64,000 nucleotides of DNA from Fimbriimonadaceae bacterium. Lineage in GTDB: Bacteria; Armatimonadota; UBA10988. Both the position numbers and the translations under genes were made by a program. The notes beneath the pieces are model-generated. The model was not told the origin of the DNA. It saw only the letters and a program-made list of their open reading frames with translations, and ran no database searches. The stretch lies in contig JADZEX010000067.1 of the NCBI GenBank assembly GCA_020850355.1, positions 79,477 through 143,476 on the forward strand. Reading direction: 5' to 3'. This document shows, piece after piece, positions 24,951 to 32,763 of this stretch. The first letter of the stretch is position 1. Each line of letters begins with the position of its first letter.

Positions 24951-26546
24951 TCAGCGTCGTCGCAAGACCCCAACCGGCTCCGGCCGCGGCTGATCGGACG
25001 GCGTCCAGGGCTGCAGGGTCAGTTCGACCCCCGTCAGGCCGCCCGCCGCGACGGTCACGTCGACCGAGCCGTACTCGTAGCCATCGGCCCAGGCGTTGAT
25101 GTTGAGGTAGCCGGCTTCGACCTCCAGGCTGAAGTGCCCGTTGGCATCGGTCACGGCGACTCCCGGTGGGACCTCGCCGGTCGGCCGGTACGGCGAGGCA
25201 TCGAGGCCCGCCACGTTGCCCCCACCAACCGAGCCGCCACCGCCACCTGCACCGCCGGGTCCGCCGCCCTCGTAGACCGGGGGCTCGACGACGTAACCCC
25301 AGGCCGTGACCCAGGCGTTGGCCAACGGCACCGCGGCGCCGCCACCTTCCGGCGTGCCGAAGACCGTGCCGCTGACGGTGGTCAGGATGTACTGCAGCGT
25401 GGCATTGGCCGTCAGCGTCTGCCGCGTGGTCAAGGTCACGTCGCGGCTGATGGTCGCATAGCCCCACCGCATGTAGGTCAGGGTGTACTCGCCGGGCGGC
25501 ACATTCTGCAGGCTGAAGTTGCCCTGCTCGTCGGTGAAGCCCTCGCGGCAGTACCAGATCGGTGGCACGTACCAGCAGTCATCGTTCGGGCCAATCACGT
25601 CCGGCCCGCCCGGAGGCGCGTTGCCCACGGTGCCGTCGGGGTAGACGACCCCGTCATACTCGTTGGGCCCGCCGTTTCCCCCACCTTCACCACCAGCGCC
25701 GCCGCCTCCGTTCTGGCGGCTGCGCGCGCCGGCCAGGGGCAGCGGACCGCCGTCGCGCGGCCAGAGGGCGACCCGGACCATCGACAGCGGGACGGTCTGG
25801 CCGTCTTCGACGACCGTCACCTGGCCGCTGACCGTGGCGTTGTTGGGATCGATGTAGACCAACTCGAGGTCTACCGGCGACGTCCGGCCTGGTTCGACCC
25901 AGGTGCCGTTGTAGCCGGTCTCGTAGCTCTCGGCGGTCACTTCGATGGTGTACATGCCCGGCGTCACCGCGCCGAAGCGGAAGGAGCCATCGGCCTCGCT
26001 CTCGGCGACGCGCACCGGCGGCCGCTCGTCGGCGTTGTCGTCCTGGCGACTGCGCCCGCCACCGGAGTTGGCCACGCCGTCGGCGATCCCGGGGCGAGTT
26101 TCGTCTTCGTAGGTGTACAGCAGCGGGATCGGCCGCGCCAGGATGCGGGCGCCGGCGACCGGCCGCAGGCCACTCTCGGTGCGGCTGGTGATCAAGCCGG
26201 TGATCTGCCCGGTGGCCTCCAGGTCAAGCGGCGGCAGGGGCGTGTTCTCGCCCGGCAGCACGCGGATCATCGCCGCGCCGCCCTGACCGCCGCCACCCTC
26301 GACCGAAATCGTGTATTCACCCGGCTCGACGTTGGGCACCGTGAAGCTGCCGTCCGGGCCGCAGGTGACCACATGGTCCGAGCCTTCCAGCCGGACCGTC
26401 GCCCCCGCCGCCGCGGGCCCCAGGTTGCCGCTGACTGTCCCCCGCGTGTTGTCTGGGGTGCCCCCCCCACCACCACTGCCCGACCCGCACGCCGTCAGCG
26501 CTATCAGCGCCGTCGCCGCCAGCCAAGGCCGCCATCGTTTCGACAT
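24951..26546 (-). CDS. Lipoprotein with repeated carboxypeptidase-regulatory-like domains
   Basis: The protein has 531 residues from ATG 26546, with a perfect AGGAGG. The signal ends in the lipobox ALTAC (Cys at about 20), so the protein is lipid-anchored. Four or more Ig-like carboxypeptidase-regulatory repeats follow, each with a pattern such as GPDGSFTVPNVEPGEYTISV, EADGSFRFGAVTPGMYTIEV or EQGNFSLQNVPPGEYTLTYM. The last repeat reads DANGHFSLEVEAGYLNI. Poly-Gly linkers separate the repeats (NGGGGAGGEGGGNGG and GGGPGGAGGGGGSVGGG). Such proteins are envelope adhesins or scaffolds. A run of eight C near 26461, inside the first Gly linker, is a possible slippage site. Confidence 0.85.
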   Translation of the reverse strand: MSKRWRPWLAATALIALTACGSGSGGGGGTPDNTRGTVSGNLGPAAAGATVRLEGSDHVVTCGPDGSFTVPNVEPGEYTISVEGGGGQGGAAMIRVLPGENTPLPPLDLEATGQITGLITSRTESGLRPVAGARILARPIPLLYTYEDETRPGIADGVANSGGGRSRQDDNADERPPVRVAESEADGSFRFGAVTPGMYTIEVTAESYETGYNGTWVEPGRTSPVDLELVYIDPNNATVSGQVTVVEDGQTVPLSMVRVALWPRDGGPLPLAGARSRQNGGGGAGGEGGGNGGPNEYDGVVYPDGTVGNAPPGGPDVIGPNDDCWYVPPIWYCREGFTDEQGNFSLQNVPPGEYTLTYMRWGYATISRDVTLTTRQTLTANATLQYILTTVSGTVFGTPEGGGAAVPLANAWVTAWGYVVEPPVYEGGGPGGAGGGGGSVGGGNVAGLDASPYRPTGEVPPGVAVTDANGHFSLEVEAGYLNINAWADGYEYGSVDVTVAAGGLTGVELTLQPWTPSDQPRPEPVGVLRRR

Positions 26547-26630
26547 GCTGCGCCTCCTCACCACTGTGGGCTCCAACGGCGCCCGGCAGGTTGTTCTTCA
26601 CCAGTCTGCCGAATCGGCCGGCCCAACGCA

Positions 26631-26658
26631 ACACACCCGACCGCGAGGCCGGGTGTGT
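26631..26658. repeat. Inverted repeat in the lipoprotein-sulfatase intergenic region
   Basis: ACACACCCG (26631-26639) and CGGGTGTGT (26650-26658) are perfect 9-bp inverted arms with a 10-base centre. The site lies in the 240-bp gap between the divergent lipoprotein and sulfatase genes, about 85-110 bases before the lipoprotein start. The 20-bp spacing between arm centres fits a dimeric regulator site. No convincing promoter pair could be placed in this gap. Confidence 0.4.
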
Positions 26659-26786
26659 GGCAGTTCCCTCTCCAAAGTTGACTGCTGGCTCCACGATGCG
26701 ACCGCGGGTGGAATCTGTCAGGGACCACTTCGGCGGCTCGGCAGGAGCCGTGCCGACCGCCGGGAAAACAGCTCCCGGAGCCGGTG

Positions 26787-28151
26787 ATGGGTGCTGCGAC
26801 GCGGCCGAACGTGATTCTGATCATGACCGACGATCAGGGCTACGGCGACCTTTCGTGCCTGGGTGCCAGCGATCTGCAGACGCCGCATCTCGACGCCCTC
26901 GCCGCTGGTGGGGCGCGCTGCACGCAGTGGTACTCCAACTCCCCGGTCTGCTCGCCCTCGCGCGCCGCGTTGCTGACCGGGCGCTACCCGGTGCGGGCCG
27001 GAGTCCGGTCGATCCTGGCCGGCCATCGCCAGGCCACCGGACTCGACGAGTCCACCCCGACGCTGGCCACCGCCCTGCGGGCAGAGGGTTACCGCACGGC
27101 GCAGGTCGGCAAGTGGCACCTCGGCGTGGCCCCCGAGTCGCGGCCCGACCGCTGCGGCTTCGACTCCTGGTTCGGCTTCCTGGCCGGCTGCATCGACTAC
27201 TACTCGCACATCTTCTACTGGGGCGTCGGCGGCGGGCAGAACCCGGTCCACGATCTCTGGGACAACGGCCAGGAAGTCTGGCGCAACGGCGAGTACTTCA
27301 CCGACCTGGTGACGCAGCGGGCGGTGGCGTCGATCGAGCAGTTCGCCCGCACGCCGGAGCAGCCGTTCTTCCTGTACCTCGGCTACAACGCCCCGCACTA
27401 CCCGATGCACGCGCCACCGGAGTACCTGGACCGCTTCCCCGGCTTGCCGTGGGACCGCCAGATCATGGCCGCGATGCTGAGCAGCGTCGACGACGGCGTC
27501 GGCGCGGTGGTCGCGGCGTTGCAGCGGGCCGGGCTGCGCGACGACACGTTGATCTTCTTTCAGTCCGACAACGGCCCCTCGCGGGAGAGCCGCAACTGGC
27601 TGGACGGCACGCCCGACCCCTACTACGGCGGCACCGCGGGCGGGCTCAAAGGGCACAAGTTCAGCCTCTACGACGGCGGGATCAAGATGCCGGCGATCCT
27701 CAACTGGCCGGCGCAGGTCCCCGCCGGCCAGGTGATCGACGAGGTCGGCGTGGCGATGGACATCTTCCCAACCATCCTGCGGGCCTGCGGCGGCGATCCG
27801 TCGCGGTACGACCTCGATGGGCTCGATGTGCTGCCAGTCTTCACGTCGCAGGCGGCCTCGCCGCATGAGCTGATCGGCTGGGAGCAGGGCCACCAGACCG
27901 CGCTGCGGCACGGGCCCTGGAAGCTCGTGCTGGACGGCCAAATCGTTGAAGGCGTCTGCCCGGAGGACGCCGTCCATCTCAGTGACCTGCGCGTCGATCC
28001 AGGTGAGCAGGTCAACCTGGCAGCTCAGCAGCCGGCGCTCTGTGAGCAGTTGGTGGGCTGGGCGCGGAACTGGCGAGCCGACCTCGACCGTCAATGGGAA
28101 GAGCGCCAGACAGCGCCGGGTCGACTGACCAGCCACGCTGGCGCCGGCTAG
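26787..28151 (+). CDS. Sulfatase (formylglycine-dependent, arylsulfatase family)
   Basis: The protein has 454 residues. I use ATG 26787, placed correctly after GGAG; GTG 26784 is an in-frame alternative. Sulfatases hydrolyse sulfate esters of glycans or aryl compounds. The N-terminus PNVILIMTDDQGYGDL (7-22) gives the two calcium-binding Asp residues. The maturation motif is CSPSRAALLTG (55-65), with Cys55 to be oxidised to formylglycine. KWHLG and SDNGPS provide further active-site residues. No signal peptide is seen, unlike most polysaccharide sulfatases, so it may be cytoplasmic or the start may be misjudged. It begins a five-gene plus-strand run with two Tat oxidoreductases, ApbE-like and isomerase genes. 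Confidence 0.93.
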   Translation: MGAATRPNVILIMTDDQGYGDLSCLGASDLQTPHLDALAAGGARCTQWYSNSPVCSPSRAALLTGRYPVRAGVRSILAGHRQATGLDESTPTLATALRAEGYRTAQVGKWHLGVAPESRPDRCGFDSWFGFLAGCIDYYSHIFYWGVGGGQNPVHDLWDNGQEVWRNGEYFTDLVTQRAVASIEQFARTPEQPFFLYLGYNAPHYPMHAPPEYLDRFPGLPWDRQIMAAMLSSVDDGVGAVVAALQRAGLRDDTLIFFQSDNGPSRESRNWLDGTPDPYYGGTAGGLKGHKFSLYDGGIKMPAILNWPAQVPAGQVIDEVGVAMDIFPTILRACGGDPSRYDLDGLDVLPVFTSQAASPHELIGWEQGHQTALRHGPWKLVLDGQIVEGVCPEDAVHLSDLRVDPGEQVNLAAQQPALCEQLVGWARNWRADLDRQWEERQTAPGRLTSHAGAG

Positions 28152-28188
28152 GGCAGACCGTCCGAACAGACGCATTCAGGAATCAGGC

Positions 28189-29439
28189 ATGACCGAAGAG
28201 ACCTTCTCCCGACGTGATTTCGTGCAGACCACCGCCGCGGCCGGTGCGTTGATGTTCACGGTCGCCGCGCACGCCCAACAGGCCGCCGACGGGCCGCCTG
28301 CCAGCCTGGCGGTGATCGGCACCGGCACCTGGGGCAAGACCATCCTGCGCAACCTGGCCAGGCAGAAGGGCGCCAGCGTCAAGGGGGTCTGCGACACCAG
28401 CGAGCCCGCCCTGAAGGCGGCCGGCGAGCTGGCGGCCGGGGCGACCGCCGTCAGCGAGTACCGCAAGCTGCTCGACGATCCGGCGATCAGTGCGGTGGTG
28501 GTGGCGACGCCCAGCCACCTGCACAAGCCGATCGTGCTCGACGCGCTGGCCGCCGGCAAGCATGTCTACTGCGAGTGCCCGCTGGCCAGCAGCCTGGAGG
28601 AGGCCAAAGCCATCGCCCAGGCCGGCGTGGCGGCCAAGACCATCTTCCACAGCGGGCTGCAACTGCGCACCAATCCGCTGCATGTGCACACCCGCAAGCT
28701 CCATATGGCCAGCAGCGCCGGTGAGCCGATTGCCGCGCGGGCTCAGTGGCACCGCCGTGAAAGCTGGTCGAAGGCCGGCGCCGGCGGCGATGCCGAACGC
28801 GCCAAGGCGCTCAACTGGCGGCTCTATAAGGAGACCAGCAGCGGGCTGCTGGGCGAGGTCGGGATCCACCAGATCGACTTCCTGACCTGGATGATGAAGA
28901 AACGGCCGGTCAGCGTGACCGGGTCGGGCGACATCCGGGCCTGGAAAGAGGACGACCGCGACGTCTTCGACACCGTGCGCGTGGTTTTCGACTACCCCAA
29001 CGGCGTCAACCTGGTCTACGACGCGACCCTCGGCAACAGCTTCGACGGCGTCTATGAAATGGTCCAGGCGACGCAGGGCACGCTGCTCACCCGCGAGACT
29101 CGCGCCTGGCTGTTCAAGGAGTCCGACGCCCCGCTGCTGGGCTGGGAAGTCTACGCCCGCCAGGACAAGGTCGGCGACGAGCAGGGCCTGGTGCTGGTCG
29201 CCAACTCGACCAAACTGTTGGAGGCGGGCGAGGAGCCCAGCAAGCACGCCAACGAAGACAAGAACGGCGCCCTCTACTACGCGCTGGAGGCCTTCACCAA
29301 CGCGATTCGCACGAGCGGCGAAACGGCCTGCGGCCCGGAGCGCGGTTACGAGGCGACGGTGGTGGCGCTGACCGCGGCGCAGGCCGCCGTCAGTGGTGAG
29401 AGCGTCAAGTTCGCCAGCAGCATGTTCGACCTGGGCTAG
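28189..29439 (+). CDS. Tat-exported Gfo/Idh/MocA family oxidoreductase with altered EKP motif
   Basis: The protein has 416 residues, with ATG 28189 after AGGAATCAGG. FSRRDFVQTTAAAGALMF is a Tat signal, with likely cleavage after AAHAQ (about 30). The cofactor motif is LAVIGTGTWGKTIL (40-53), followed by AVVVATPSHLHKPIVL. The conserved segment normally reading EKP is HVYCECPLASS, so the lysine is replaced by cysteine, although the fold is otherwise complete (LLGEVGIHQIDFLTWM). It may therefore be a modified or non-redox member. It lies 37 bp after the sulfatase gene and 23 bp before a second Tat oxidoreductase, suggesting joint action on sulfated glycans. Confidence 0.9.
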   Translation: MTEETFSRRDFVQTTAAAGALMFTVAAHAQQAADGPPASLAVIGTGTWGKTILRNLARQKGASVKGVCDTSEPALKAAGELAAGATAVSEYRKLLDDPAISAVVVATPSHLHKPIVLDALAAGKHVYCECPLASSLEEAKAIAQAGVAAKTIFHSGLQLRTNPLHVHTRKLHMASSAGEPIAARAQWHRRESWSKAGAGGDAERAKALNWRLYKETSSGLLGEVGIHQIDFLTWMMKKRPVSVTGSGDIRAWKEDDRDVFDTVRVVFDYPNGVNLVYDATLGNSFDGVYEMVQATQGTLLTRETRAWLFKESDAPLLGWEVYARQDKVGDEQGLVLVANSTKLLEAGEEPSKHANEDKNGALYYALEAFTNAIRTSGETACGPERGYEATVVALTAAQAAVSGESVKFASSMFDLG

Positions 29440-29462
29440 CCGGCCGACGAAAGGACCGCAGC

Positions 29463-30731
29463 ATGAGCGACAGCACTCCCAGCACTTCCCACGGCGCCAC
29501 CCGGCGGCGCTTCCTGAGCACCGTCGGCTGGGTCGCCGCCGGCGCCGCCGCCGCCGACTGGCGGAGCCAGCGCGCCTTTGCGCAGACCAACCGCCGCGTG
29601 CTCGGGGCCAACGACCGCATCCGCCTCGGCTTCATCGGCGTCGGCAGCATGGGCGGCGGGCACCTCAACGACTTCCTGAAGCTCGGCCGCGAGGGCACCG
29701 AGAACTGCGAAGTGGTCGCCGTCAACGACATCTGGCAGCCCCGCAAGGAGAAGGCCAAGGCGGCGATTGGCGACGGCGGCAAGCTGTACGACAACTACCG
29801 CGCGCTGCTGGACGACAAGAACGTCGACGGCGTCGTGATCGCCACCCCGGAGCACTGGCACCACCGCCAGTGCCTCGACGCGATGGCGGCCGGCAAGGAC
29901 GTCTACCTCGAGAAGCCGCTCAGCCGCTACCTCGCCGAAGCGCTCGAGGTGCGCGACGCGATCCGCAAGAGCGACTGCATCGTGCAGATCGGCGCGCAGT
30001 ACGCCAGCGAGCCGAAGTGGCACAAGGCCCACGAGATGCTGCCGACCATCGGCAAGGTCGTCTGGTGCCAGACCAGCTACTGCCGCAACAACCCGCAGGG
30101 CGAGTGGAACAACCCCATCGACAAGTCGGCGACGCCCGACAACCTCGACTGGAAGCAGTTCCTCGGCCCGGCGCCCGAGCGCGACTTCAGCCTCGAACGC
30201 TACTTCCGCTGGCGCAAGTTCTGGGACTACAGTTCGGGTATCTGCGGCGACCTGTTCCCGCACAAGGTCTACCCGTTCATGATCGTGATCGGGGCCGAGA
30301 TCCCGCAGACGGTCGTCGCGGTGGGCGGCAACTACGTCCACAAAGAGGACCGCGAGGTGCCCGACACCTTCCACATGATGGCCACCTTCGCCAGCGGCTA
30401 CACGCTCTGCGTGGCCGGCTCGACGGTCAACCAGATCGGCTGGGATGACATGATCCGCGGGCACAAGGCCCGCATGGAGCTGAACTCCGCGCGCGAGATC
30501 GTGATCCGGCCCGAGGCCGCCTACGCCGAAGAGCTGGACGAGGTCCGCGAGCCGGTCGAGACGGTGGCGCAGTCGCAGACCGAACACCGCCGCAACTGGC
30601 TGCAGTGCATGCGCAGCCGCAAGACGCCCAACTGCGGGGTGGACCTGGCCTTCGCCGGGATGGTCTGCGTGGCGCTGGCCGAGCAGTCCTACCGCGAGAA
30701 GAAGGTCGCCACCTTCACCGAACCCAAGTGA
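29463..30731 (+). CDS. Tat-exported Gfo/Idh/MocA family oxidoreductase
   Basis: The protein has 422 residues, starting ATG 29463 after AAGGA. ATRRRFLSTVGWVAAGAAAA is a Tat signal, with cleavage near RAFAQ. The Rossmann motif is RLGFIGVGSMGGGHL, then GVVIATPEHWHHRQCLDAM and the intact DVYLEKPLSRYLAE. The C-terminal domain has FWDYSSGICGDLFPHKVYPF, typical of planctomycete-type Gfo/Idh/MocA proteins. It belongs to the same run as the sulfatase and the altered-motif relative, to which it is not closely similar. Confidence 0.92.
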   Translation: MSDSTPSTSHGATRRRFLSTVGWVAAGAAAADWRSQRAFAQTNRRVLGANDRIRLGFIGVGSMGGGHLNDFLKLGREGTENCEVVAVNDIWQPRKEKAKAAIGDGGKLYDNYRALLDDKNVDGVVIATPEHWHHRQCLDAMAAGKDVYLEKPLSRYLAEALEVRDAIRKSDCIVQIGAQYASEPKWHKAHEMLPTIGKVVWCQTSYCRNNPQGEWNNPIDKSATPDNLDWKQFLGPAPERDFSLERYFRWRKFWDYSSGICGDLFPHKVYPFMIVIGAEIPQTVVAVGGNYVHKEDREVPDTFHMMATFASGYTLCVAGSTVNQIGWDDMIRGHKARMELNSAREIVIRPEAAYAEELDEVREPVETVAQSQTEHRRNWLQCMRSRKTPNCGVDLAFAGMVCVALAEQSYREKKVATFTEPK

Positions 30732-30741
30732 CCCGCTGACC

Positions 30742-31662
30742 GTGCAGCTCGAACCGGTGCGGCTGAGCGTCGATGCGATGCGCTGCCGGTTCGAGCTGCT
30801 GGTCGGCCACCCCGACCGCCGCGAAGCCCGCGCCGCCGCCGAAGAGGCAGTCGCCGAGATCGCGCGGCTCGGGTCGTCGCTCAACCCCCACGACCCCAGC
30901 AGCGAAGTCGCGCGGCTGCACCAGGCGGGTGGGCAGCCGGTGCCGCTGAGCCCGGAGACCTGGCGACTGCTGCAGCGCGGCCAGCTTCTGGCCGCGGCCA
31001 CCGGGCACGCCTTCGACATCACGGTCGGCGCGCTGCTGGCGGCCTACGCCGACCTCAAGGCCGGGCGGACGACCGACCCGCCCTCGGCCGCGACGGTGGC
31101 GGCCGCCCTGGCCGCGACCGGGCCGGCGCAGCTCCGCCTGGAGCCGGGCTCGCGGACAGCCTCCCTGGGGCACCTCGCCACCCGGCTCGATCTGGGAGCG
31201 ATCGGCAAGGGCTACGCCGTCGACCGCGCGGTGGAGCTGCTGCAGGGCTACGGCTGCACGGCGCTGGTACACGCCGGCACCTCCAGCGTCCGGGCGATCG
31301 GCCCAGCGGTCACCGTCGGCCTGGCCGACCCCCGTGCCGCGGGTCGGCTGCTGGCTCGCCGCACGCTCTGCCACAGCGCCCTCAGCGTCAGCACCCGCAC
31401 GATTCAGGCGCCCGACGGCACGGCCAGCACCCGCGCCCATCTGATCGACCCGCGGACCGGTGCCCTGGCGGAGGCCGCCACGCTGGCCGCCGTGGTGGCC
31501 CCGGACGCCACCACCGCCGAGGCCTGGTCGACCGCCCTGCTGGTCGACGGCCCACGGCTGGCTGCGGCGCTGCGCGCGGCCGGGCTGGAAGCCCTGCTGC
31601 TGGACCCGGCGGGGGCAACGGTGGTGCTGGCGGGCGACTGGCTGCCGGCGACGCCGGCCTGA
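30742..31662 (+). CDS. ApbE-like FAD:protein FMN transferase with degenerate motif
   Basis: The protein has 306 residues with a GTG start, 10 bp after the preceding gene. ApbE proteins flavinylate extracytoplasmic proteins by transferring FMN from FAD to a Thr. The family motifs present are GHAFDITVGALL, LDLGAIGKGYAVDRAVELL and THLIDPRTG-like AHLIDPRTG. DATTAEAWSTALL supplies the metal-binding Asp/Thr. The usual N-x-GGD-I-x-V-x-G stretch, however, reads VHAGTSSVRAIG, so the FAD-binding GGD is absent. There is also no lipobox or signal peptide. It may be a diverged transferase or an FAD-independent relative. No Rnf, Nqr or other flavinylation target is visible nearby. Confidence 0.85.
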   Translation: MQLEPVRLSVDAMRCRFELLVGHPDRREARAAAEEAVAEIARLGSSLNPHDPSSEVARLHQAGGQPVPLSPETWRLLQRGQLLAAATGHAFDITVGALLAAYADLKAGRTTDPPSAATVAAALAATGPAQLRLEPGSRTASLGHLATRLDLGAIGKGYAVDRAVELLQGYGCTALVHAGTSSVRAIGPAVTVGLADPRAAGRLLARRTLCHSALSVSTRTIQAPDGTASTRAHLIDPRTGALAEAATLAAVVAPDATTAEAWSTALLVDGPRLAAALRAAGLEALLLDPAGATVVLAGDWLPATPA

Positions 31663-31706
31663 AGGGATCGCGGCGCCGACAGGCAACCAGCGCAGCGGAG
31701 CCGACC

Positions 31707-32588
31707 ATGCCACGCCTCGCCGTCTTCCCGAAGGGTTACCTCGACCAACTCTGCGTCACGGGTGAGATGACCCTCCGCGAGTGGCTCGACCTGGCCGCCA
31801 CGCTGGACGTTGACGGCGTCGAGATGTACGACCGCTTCCTGCCCGACGCCCCAGCCGACCTGCTGGCCCTGCGCGCGGAGCTCGAGGCCCGCGGTCTGGC
31901 GATGCCGATGCTCTGCCACTCGCCCGACTACACGCAGCCCGATCCGGCGGCTCGCGCCGCGGAGGTCGCCCGCACCGAGCGGATGATCGCCGCCGCCGCC
32001 ACGCTGGGCGCTGTGCAGTGCCGGGTCCTGTCCGGCCAGGCCCGGCCCGGCCTGGACCGCGAGACCGCCATCGGCTGGGTCGCCGACTGCTGGCGCGCCC
32101 TGCTGCCATCCGCGGAACGCCACGGGGTGGTGCTGGCGGTCGAGAACCACTACAAGGACGGCTTCTGGGAGTACCGCGAGTTCGCCCAACGCGCCGAGCT
32201 GTTTCTGGACCTGCTGTCGCGCGTCGAGAGCCCCTGGCTGCGCGTCAACTTCGACCCCAGCAACGCCCTGGTCGCGGGCGACGACCCCCTCGTACTACTC
32301 CCCGCCGTACTGCCGCGCATGATCACGATGCACGCCAGCGACCGCTATCTGAGCGATGGCGACCTGGCCGCCCTGCGCCAGGCGGACGGCACCCTGGGCT
32401 ACCCGCGAACCCTCCGCCACGGCGTGATCGGCGAAGGCCTCAACGACTACGACCGGATCTTCAGCGTCCTCAGCGCAGCGGGCTGGGACGGCTGGATCTC
32501 GATCGAGGACGGCGAGGACGGCCTGGAGCCCCTGGCCGAGAGCGCGGCGTTCCTACGACGGAAGATTGCCGAGCACTGGCCTGGGTAG
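31707..32588 (+). CDS. Cytoplasmic sugar phosphate isomerase/epimerase (TIM barrel)
   Basis: The protein has 293 residues with ATG 31707 after GGAG. It is a xylose-isomerase-like TIM barrel: VDGVEMYDRF (first metal Glu region), MPMLCHSPDYTQPDPAAR, GAVQCRVLSGQARPGLDR, GVVLAVENHYKD (Glu), WLRVNFDPSNALVAGDDP (Asp) and MITMHASDRYL (His). The final Glu lies in GWISIEDGEDGL. All four metal ligands are present, so it is probably an active isomerase or epimerase for a keto-sugar or inosose. It has no signal peptide, in contrast to the Tat paralogue at 22548. It ends the sulfatase operon; a weak hairpin follows. Confidence 0.9.
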   Translation: MPRLAVFPKGYLDQLCVTGEMTLREWLDLAATLDVDGVEMYDRFLPDAPADLLALRAELEARGLAMPMLCHSPDYTQPDPAARAAEVARTERMIAAAATLGAVQCRVLSGQARPGLDRETAIGWVADCWRALLPSAERHGVVLAVENHYKDGFWEYREFAQRAELFLDLLSRVESPWLRVNFDPSNALVAGDDPLVLLPAVLPRMITMHASDRYLSDGDLAALRQADGTLGYPRTLRHGVIGEGLNDYDRIFSVLSAAGWDGWISIEDGEDGLEPLAESAAFLRRKIAEHWPG

Positions 32589-32627
32589 CTGCCTCACGTG
32601 GCCAGACGGCGGGTGGCGTCCTGACTG

Positions 32628-32643
32628 CGATGGTCGGCCATCG
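32628..32643 (+). terminator. Possible weak terminator after the sulfatase operon
   Basis: CGATGG-TCGG-CCATCG forms a perfect 6-bp stem with a 4-base loop 39 bases after the isomerase stop, followed by TCACATCTT. It lies in the 175-bp gap before the signalling cluster, in which I found no convincing promoter. Confidence 0.4.
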
Positions 32644-32763
32644 TCACATCTTGCAAGAGGAACTATGAGCGGCTGACGAAGCGTGGTGGGGTGGCAACTA
32701 GGGTAGCTTCCAGGTGGGCATCCGCGGCGGTTGTTCGGCGGACTTGAGAGGAAGCGCGGCACG

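Noticed and set aside
25681..25735. Possible tandem DNA repeats in Gly codons of the lipoprotein gene
   Set aside because: The period is simply Gly-rich linker coding; no array or repeat unit is preserved outside the reading frame.
29440..29462. A transposon or IS scar between the two Tat oxidoreductase genes
   Set aside because: The gap is only 23 bases with a ribosome site; no inverted repeats or target duplication.
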